Under the pieces are notes generated by a model. The model searched no databases. It was not told where the DNA came from and saw nothing but the letters and a program-made list of their open reading frames with translations. From NCBI GenBank assembly GCA_033763355.1, contig JANRKT010000139.1, positions 1-35,053 on the forward strand: DNA of 35,053 bases. The letters run 5' to 3'. The position numbers and the translations under genes were made by a program. Of the stretch, positions 31,546 through 35,053 are shown in pieces. The stretch comes from JANRKT01 sp033763355 (GTDB taxonomy: Bacteria; Bacteroidota; Bacteroidia; Chitinophagales; Chitinophagaceae). Each line of letters begins with the position of its first letter. The stretch's first letter is position 1.

Positions 31546-33021
31546 GTGCATTTCCCCTTACGCATAACATGGCATAAGCAGTTACTGTGGATGGTTATGC
31601 TGGTTTTGATGGGGTCGGTTGCAACTGCAATACTTACGGGAAAGCTGCTTTTTCTTTTGGCGCCGCTGCTTTTGCTTTTGCTGGTGGCAGGTATCTATTA
31701 TCCGCAATTGTTATTTTTCCTGCTTATTTTTTCAATTCCTTTTTCCGCAGAAATACAGGTAACGGCTTTATTGGGTACAGATATCCCGGATGAAGCATTG
31801 ATGTGGCTGGTTTCATTAATTGTTTTGCTGATGATGTTATTCAGGCCGCCATTTGTCTCAGGCCTTTTTTTTCAGCATGGTTTAACGGGAGTGCTGGCGG
31901 TTCACATGCTTTGGATGGTTGTTTGCTGCATTTTTTCTTATCAGCCTTTGTTATCATTAAAATATTTTGCTGCCAAAACATGGTATGTCCTTCCTTTTGT
32001 ATTGGGCAGTTTTCTGTTATTGAAAAATAAGAAAACCATCATTGCAACAGGGCTGCTTTTGCTTGCAGGCATAACAATGGTAACGGTTATTGTTTTTATT
32101 AAACATGCTGTTGCCGGTTTTTCTTTTGATAAAGTAAGTGAAGCCACCCTGCCTTTTTTCCGCAACCATGTTAACTATGCTGCTATGCTGGTATGCCTTG
32201 TACCTGTTGCTGTAATGGCATTGGTGTATTCAAAAAAGCATAAAGGATTTCTAATACTGCTGGTAGTTTTTATGCTGACGGCATTATTTTTTTCCTATTC
32301 ACGCGGGGCATGGATAGCTTTACTGGCCGGGTTGCTTACGGCAGCTGCAGTTAAATGGAAAGTATTGAAATGGCTTGGTATTATTGTAGCGATAATAACT
32401 GTAGTTGTATTTTATAATCTTGCCCGCAACAACCGTTACCTTGATTACCGGCCTGATTTTTATAAAACCATTTATCACGAAGAGTTCAGCCAGCATATAC
32501 AGGCCACTTATAAAATGCAGGACCTTTCAACCGCAGAAAGGTTTTACAGGTGGATTGCCGCTTTCCGCATGATGGAGGGGCATTGGTTTACCGGCTACGG
32601 GCCCAATAATTTTTATCATTATTATAAACCCCATACGGTAACGGTATTCCGTACTTATGTAAGCGATAACAGGGAGAAATCAACCGTACACAATTATTTT
32701 TTGCTTTTAATGACAGAACAGGGTTTGCCGGGTGTTTTAATTTTTGTTGTGTTGCTTACGGCAATGTTTACCAAAGCGCAGCAACTGTACCATGCAATTA
32801 CAGATAAATTTTATAAATCAGTATGCCTGGTTATTGCATCAGTGCTGGGAATGATTACCGTTTTAATTTCTTTAAGCGATTTGATAGAGACAGATAAGAT
32901 CGGTAGTTTGTTTTTTTTGTGTTTGGGATTGCTGATAACAATGGATTTGATGAATAGAAACCAGAAAGTACAAGTGAGCGACGCCCGACTGCCAGACGGA
33001 CAAGCACCAGCAGCTCAATAA
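31546..33021 (+). CDS. O-antigen ligase / Wzy-like polymerase
   Basis: A protein of about 491 aa with ten to twelve helices, of the O-antigen ligase (Wzy_C/WaaL) family. The family signatures are FFSYSRGAWIALLAGLLTAA in the membrane part and HNYFLLLMTEQGLPGVLIF near the end, separated by a periplasmic loop with WFTGYGPNNFYHYYKP. The GTG at 31546 (10 bp after the previous stop) is chosen over a TTG at 31510 that overlaps the Wzz-like gene; an ATG at 31591 is also possible. It joins repeat units into a chain or transfers the chain to its lipid acceptor. The end (SDARLPDGQAPAAQ) looks random and may come from a repeat. Confidence 0.82.
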   Translation: MHFPLRITWHKQLLWMVMLVLMGSVATAILTGKLLFLLAPLLLLLLVAGIYYPQLLFFLLIFSIPFSAEIQVTALLGTDIPDEALMWLVSLIVLLMMLFRPPFVSGLFFQHGLTGVLAVHMLWMVVCCIFSYQPLLSLKYFAAKTWYVLPFVLGSFLLLKNKKTIIATGLLLLAGITMVTVIVFIKHAVAGFSFDKVSEATLPFFRNHVNYAAMLVCLVPVAVMALVYSKKHKGFLILLVVFMLTALFFSYSRGAWIALLAGLLTAAAVKWKVLKWLGIIVAIITVVVFYNLARNNRYLDYRPDFYKTIYHEEFSQHIQATYKMQDLSTAERFYRWIAAFRMMEGHWFTGYGPNNFYHYYKPHTVTVFRTYVSDNREKSTVHNYFLLLMTEQGLPGVLIFVVLLTAMFTKAQQLYHAITDKFYKSVCLVIASVLGMITVLISLSDLIETDKIGSLFFLCLGLLITMDLMNRNQKVQVSDARLPDGQAPAAQ

Positions 33022-33033
33022 ATTTTATTGAGC
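33013..33033. terminator. Bidirectional hairpin between convergent genes
   Basis: GCTCAATAAA (33013-33022) and TTTATTGAGC (33024-33033) form a perfect inverted repeat between the ligase stop and the minus-strand permease stop at 33037. Its A/T-rich centre gives T-tracts on both strands, so it can end transcripts from either side. Confidence 0.65.
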
Positions 33034-33036
33034 CGG

Positions 33037-34137
33037 CTACAATTTTCCTCTCACATCCAGCGCATCCCTTAGCCCGTTACCCAATAAATTAAAAGCAAGC
33101 ACCAGCAGCATAATGGCTATGCCCGGCACAATGGCAAGCATGGGGTTGTGGGTGATGATGAAATTGTAATTCTCTTTTATCATCAGCCCCCAGCTGGGTT
33201 GCGGAGGCTGTACCCCCACACCCAAAAAACTCAACCCTGCTTCAATAACAATGGCGGTTGCAAAATTGGATGCAGCAATTACCATTACGGGGCCAAGTAC
33301 ATTGGGGAGGATGTGGCGGAAAATGGTTCTTGTATTGGAGTAGCCTAATGCTTTTGCAGCTTCAACATATTCCAGCTCACGTATGCTTAAAACCTGGCCG
33401 CGGATAATTCTCGCCACATTTACCCATAGCGTTAACCCAACCGCAATAAACACCTGCCAGAAGCCTTTTCCCAATACGAGTGTAATGGCAAAAACAAGTA
33501 ATAATGTGGGGATGCTCCATACTACATTAATCAGCCACATTACCACATCATCTGTCCAACCGCGAAAATAGCCGGCACAGGCGCCAAGTACTACGCCAAT
33601 GGTTAATGAAATAATAACTGCTATTAAACCAACGCCGAGGCTTACCCTTGTACCAATAATGAGGCGGCTGAGAATATCACGGCCATATTTGTCTGTTCCA
33701 AGCAGGAAGGTTTTTTTAATAATGCTTTCTTTTACATCATCATTCAGCTGATCTAGCGGAACAGCCATTCTTTCTTCCACACTTTCATCAACAAATTTCT
33801 GCACAATCAGGCTATCGGGTTTAATTTCATATTTATTGATGGGGATATAAGTAAAAATATCTTCAGCGCCGTTTATTGTTCTTTGCAATACACCTGCGGT
33901 ATTTATATTTCTTTCTTTTTTGAGTTTCAGGAACAGCATGGTAAAGCCGGGTTTTTGCCCGCCGATTTCCACAATCATACGGTTGGCATCAGGTGAATGA
34001 TCCGGCGCTATCGGGTAAGCAAACAATGCAACTATAAATGCAAGGGTAATGATGAATAAACCCATCATAGCTCCTTTGTTTTTCTTCAGCCTTTTCCATG
34101 CTGCAGAGCCAAATGAAAATGTAGTTTCCCGCTGCAT
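33037..34137 (-). CDS. ABC transporter permease, OppC/DppC family
   Basis: A 366-aa inner-membrane permease of a peptide/nickel-type ABC importer. After the first helix (GAMMGLFIITLAFIVALFAY) there is a periplasmic segment of about 100 residues (to about 145), longer than usual in OppC. The core begins with LGTDKYGRDILSRLIIGTRV and contains the EAA loop, YVEAAKALGYSNTRTIFRHI, followed by LPNVLGPVMVIAASNFATAI. No partner permease (OppB), ATPase or binding protein is in the window; downstream lies the convergent ligase gene. Bacteroidota often encode these permeases apart from the rest of the transporter. Substrate unknown. Confidence 0.9.
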   Translation of the reverse strand: MQRETTFSFGSAAWKRLKKNKGAMMGLFIITLAFIVALFAYPIAPDHSPDANRMIVEIGGQKPGFTMLFLKLKKERNINTAGVLQRTINGAEDIFTYIPINKYEIKPDSLIVQKFVDESVEERMAVPLDQLNDDVKESIIKKTFLLGTDKYGRDILSRLIIGTRVSLGVGLIAVIISLTIGVVLGACAGYFRGWTDDVVMWLINVVWSIPTLLLVFAITLVLGKGFWQVFIAVGLTLWVNVARIIRGQVLSIRELEYVEAAKALGYSNTRTIFRHILPNVLGPVMVIAASNFATAIVIEAGLSFLGVGVQPPQPSWGLMIKENYNFIITHNPMLAIVPGIAIMLLVLAFNLLGNGLRDALDVRGKL

Positions 34138-34151
34138 TAATGTAATATACT

Positions 34152-34326
34152 TATCATTTTAACGTCTTGTGCTATTGAAATATATTGTAACTCAACAGTT
34201 GTACGGTCAGTTCTATGTGATTCCTATGTTTCTAAAATGCCTATGTGGTAAAATTACACCACATAGGATCACAGGCACATAGGCAAACACATCGGGTTTA
34301 GAGTAGCACAAGACGTTATCATTTTA
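34152..34326. mobile_element. MITE-like insertion with terminal inverted repeats and 10-bp direct repeat
   Basis: The ends ACGTCTTGTGCTA (34162-34174) and TAGCACAAGACGT (34304-34316) are perfect 13-bp inverted repeats. They are bordered on both sides by the same direct repeat TATCATTTTA (34152-34161 and 34317-34326), which looks like a target-site duplication. The inside contains a 10-bp stem, CCTATGTGGT / ACCACATAGG, and further copies of CTATGTG. No ORF is present. The element is 155 bp long. The right direct repeat includes the TGA stop (34319-34321) of the adjacent glycosyltransferase. Confidence 0.75.
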
Positions 34327-35053
34327 CTTTCCTTCCTTTCCACTCATAAGTTGTGATTTGACCGAGAAAACCGGCTATAACAGTATAAAGAATGTGAAAA
34401 GGCTGGGATGGAAGAAAAAACCACAACAGCTTTTTTTTGTTAAAAAAACCTGCAACAGGATAAAGAAAGACCAGCTCAACAAATGTTTTGAACAACATGA
34501 TGCCCGTAAACCAGTAAAAGTAATCAACATTGAAGAAGCTGTACACTAAAAGAACAAACAGTGAAAAATTAAAAAGATAAACCAGCAATAAAACAAAAAA
34601 TATTCTTTTGTCTTCATACATTCCAGCCTTGCTTGCCCAGCGGATGCGTTGCTGAAAAAATTCAGCAGTTGTTTCTGCAGGCTGCGTACAAACAACCGCT
34701 TCGCCGGATTTAAGGTACAAGACACGTGAAGGGTCTTCTTTATAAATTTTGTGCATCAATAACATGTCATCGCCGGAGGCAATATGGTCAATGCCTGAAA
34801 ACCCATCCGCTTTTTCGAAAGCCTTTTTTTCATAGGCCAGGTTAGCGCCGTTGCACATGCTGTGGAATTTTTTATATACAGATGCACCTGTAATGCCCTG
34901 CAGCGAAAGAAAGTCAAGCGACTGAAAGATCTTTAAAAAAGAATTTTCATTGGTAAATGCAACAGGCGCTGCTATGAAAGAAGGTTTGTATTGCTGATAA
35001 AACGATGCGATAGTATGCAACCAGCCGGGATAAAATGTGCAGTCGGCATCAGT
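34319..35053 (-). CDS. GT2-family membrane glycosyltransferase (3' part, cut by window edge)
   Basis: The frame is open to base 35053, so the gene starts beyond the window; 244 codons are visible. It begins with TDADCTFYPGW, the metal-binding DxD motif of a processive-type GT2 domain, followed by HSMCNGANLAYEKKAFEKAD, HIASGDDMLLMHKI and QQRIRWASKAGMY, the Q-x-x-R-W motif. Four hydrophobic segments follow at the C-terminus (FFVLLLVYLFNFSLFVLLVY and others). This is the organisation of membrane GT2 enzymes such as glucosyl- or GlcNAc-transferring synthases. The stop TGA lies inside the direct repeat of the neighbouring MITE-like element, and the reading frame is undamaged. Confidence 0.88.
   Translation of the reverse strand, partial: TDADCTFYPGWLHTIASFYQQYKPSFIAAPVAFTNENSFLKIFQSLDFLSLQGITGASVYKKFHSMCNGANLAYEKKAFEKADGFSGIDHIASGDDMLLMHKIYKEDPSRVLYLKSGEAVVCTQPAETTAEFFQQRIRWASKAGMYEDKRIFFVLLLVYLFNFSLFVLLVYSFFNVDYFYWFTGIMLFKTFVELVFLYPVAGFFNKKKLLWFFLPSQPFHILYTVIAGFLGQITTYEWKGRKVK

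Overview
The window reads as a chromosomal segment of a Bacteroidota bacterium, most likely of the Chitinophagaceae type. Three things point there: an actBCDEF (alternative complex III) operon running straight into a cytochrome c oxidase operon, promoter-like sequences of the TTG-N19-TAnnTTTG class with few Shine-Dalgarno sites, and TrmB and Lrp/AsnC proteins of Bacteroidota style. This assignment comes from reading gene content and motifs; no database search was possible.

Positions 1-13020 (plus strand) are a respiratory block. The 3' part of actB is followed by actC, actD, actE and actF, then oxidase subunit II, subunit I, haem O synthase, two different subunit III genes and subunit IV. A hairpin terminator follows, then a SCO-type copper chaperone and a DUF420 membrane protein. 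Together they encode a quinol:cytochrome c oxidoreductase, the terminal oxidase it feeds, and the haem and copper assembly factors.

Positions 13021-14632 are a repeat-rich, partly AT-rich island. It holds a 56-codon ORF, an unrecognised 168-aa gene, three diverged copies of a roughly 110-bp repeat spaced about 230 bp apart, and several strong hairpins. On the minus strand follow an alkyltransferase-like protein (catalytic Cys replaced by Ala), a small Cys-rich DUF5522 protein and TrmB.

Positions 16161-27028 (minus strand) form one tight operon for an extracellular glycan or glycolipid. In transcription order it has a glycoside hydrolase-GT2 fusion, an MsbA-like ABC exporter, two paralogous GNAT-type proteins, a GT-B-like glycosyltransferase, two left-handed beta-helix acyltransferases, a second paralogous glycosyltransferase, and a third acyltransferase broken by one in-frame TGA. 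A good promoter candidate lies about 170 bp upstream.

Positions 27375-35053 hold cysE (minus), an unidentified structured RNA with a tRNA-like end and its own terminator (minus), an Lrp/AsnC regulator (plus), then a Wzx-like flippase, a Wzz-like chain-length protein and an O-antigen ligase/polymerase-like protein (plus). A convergent hairpin separates these from an OppC-type permease and the 3' part of a GT2 glycosyltransferase that leaves the window (both minus). A 155-bp MITE-like insertion with a 10-bp direct repeat lies exactly at the stop codon of that last gene.
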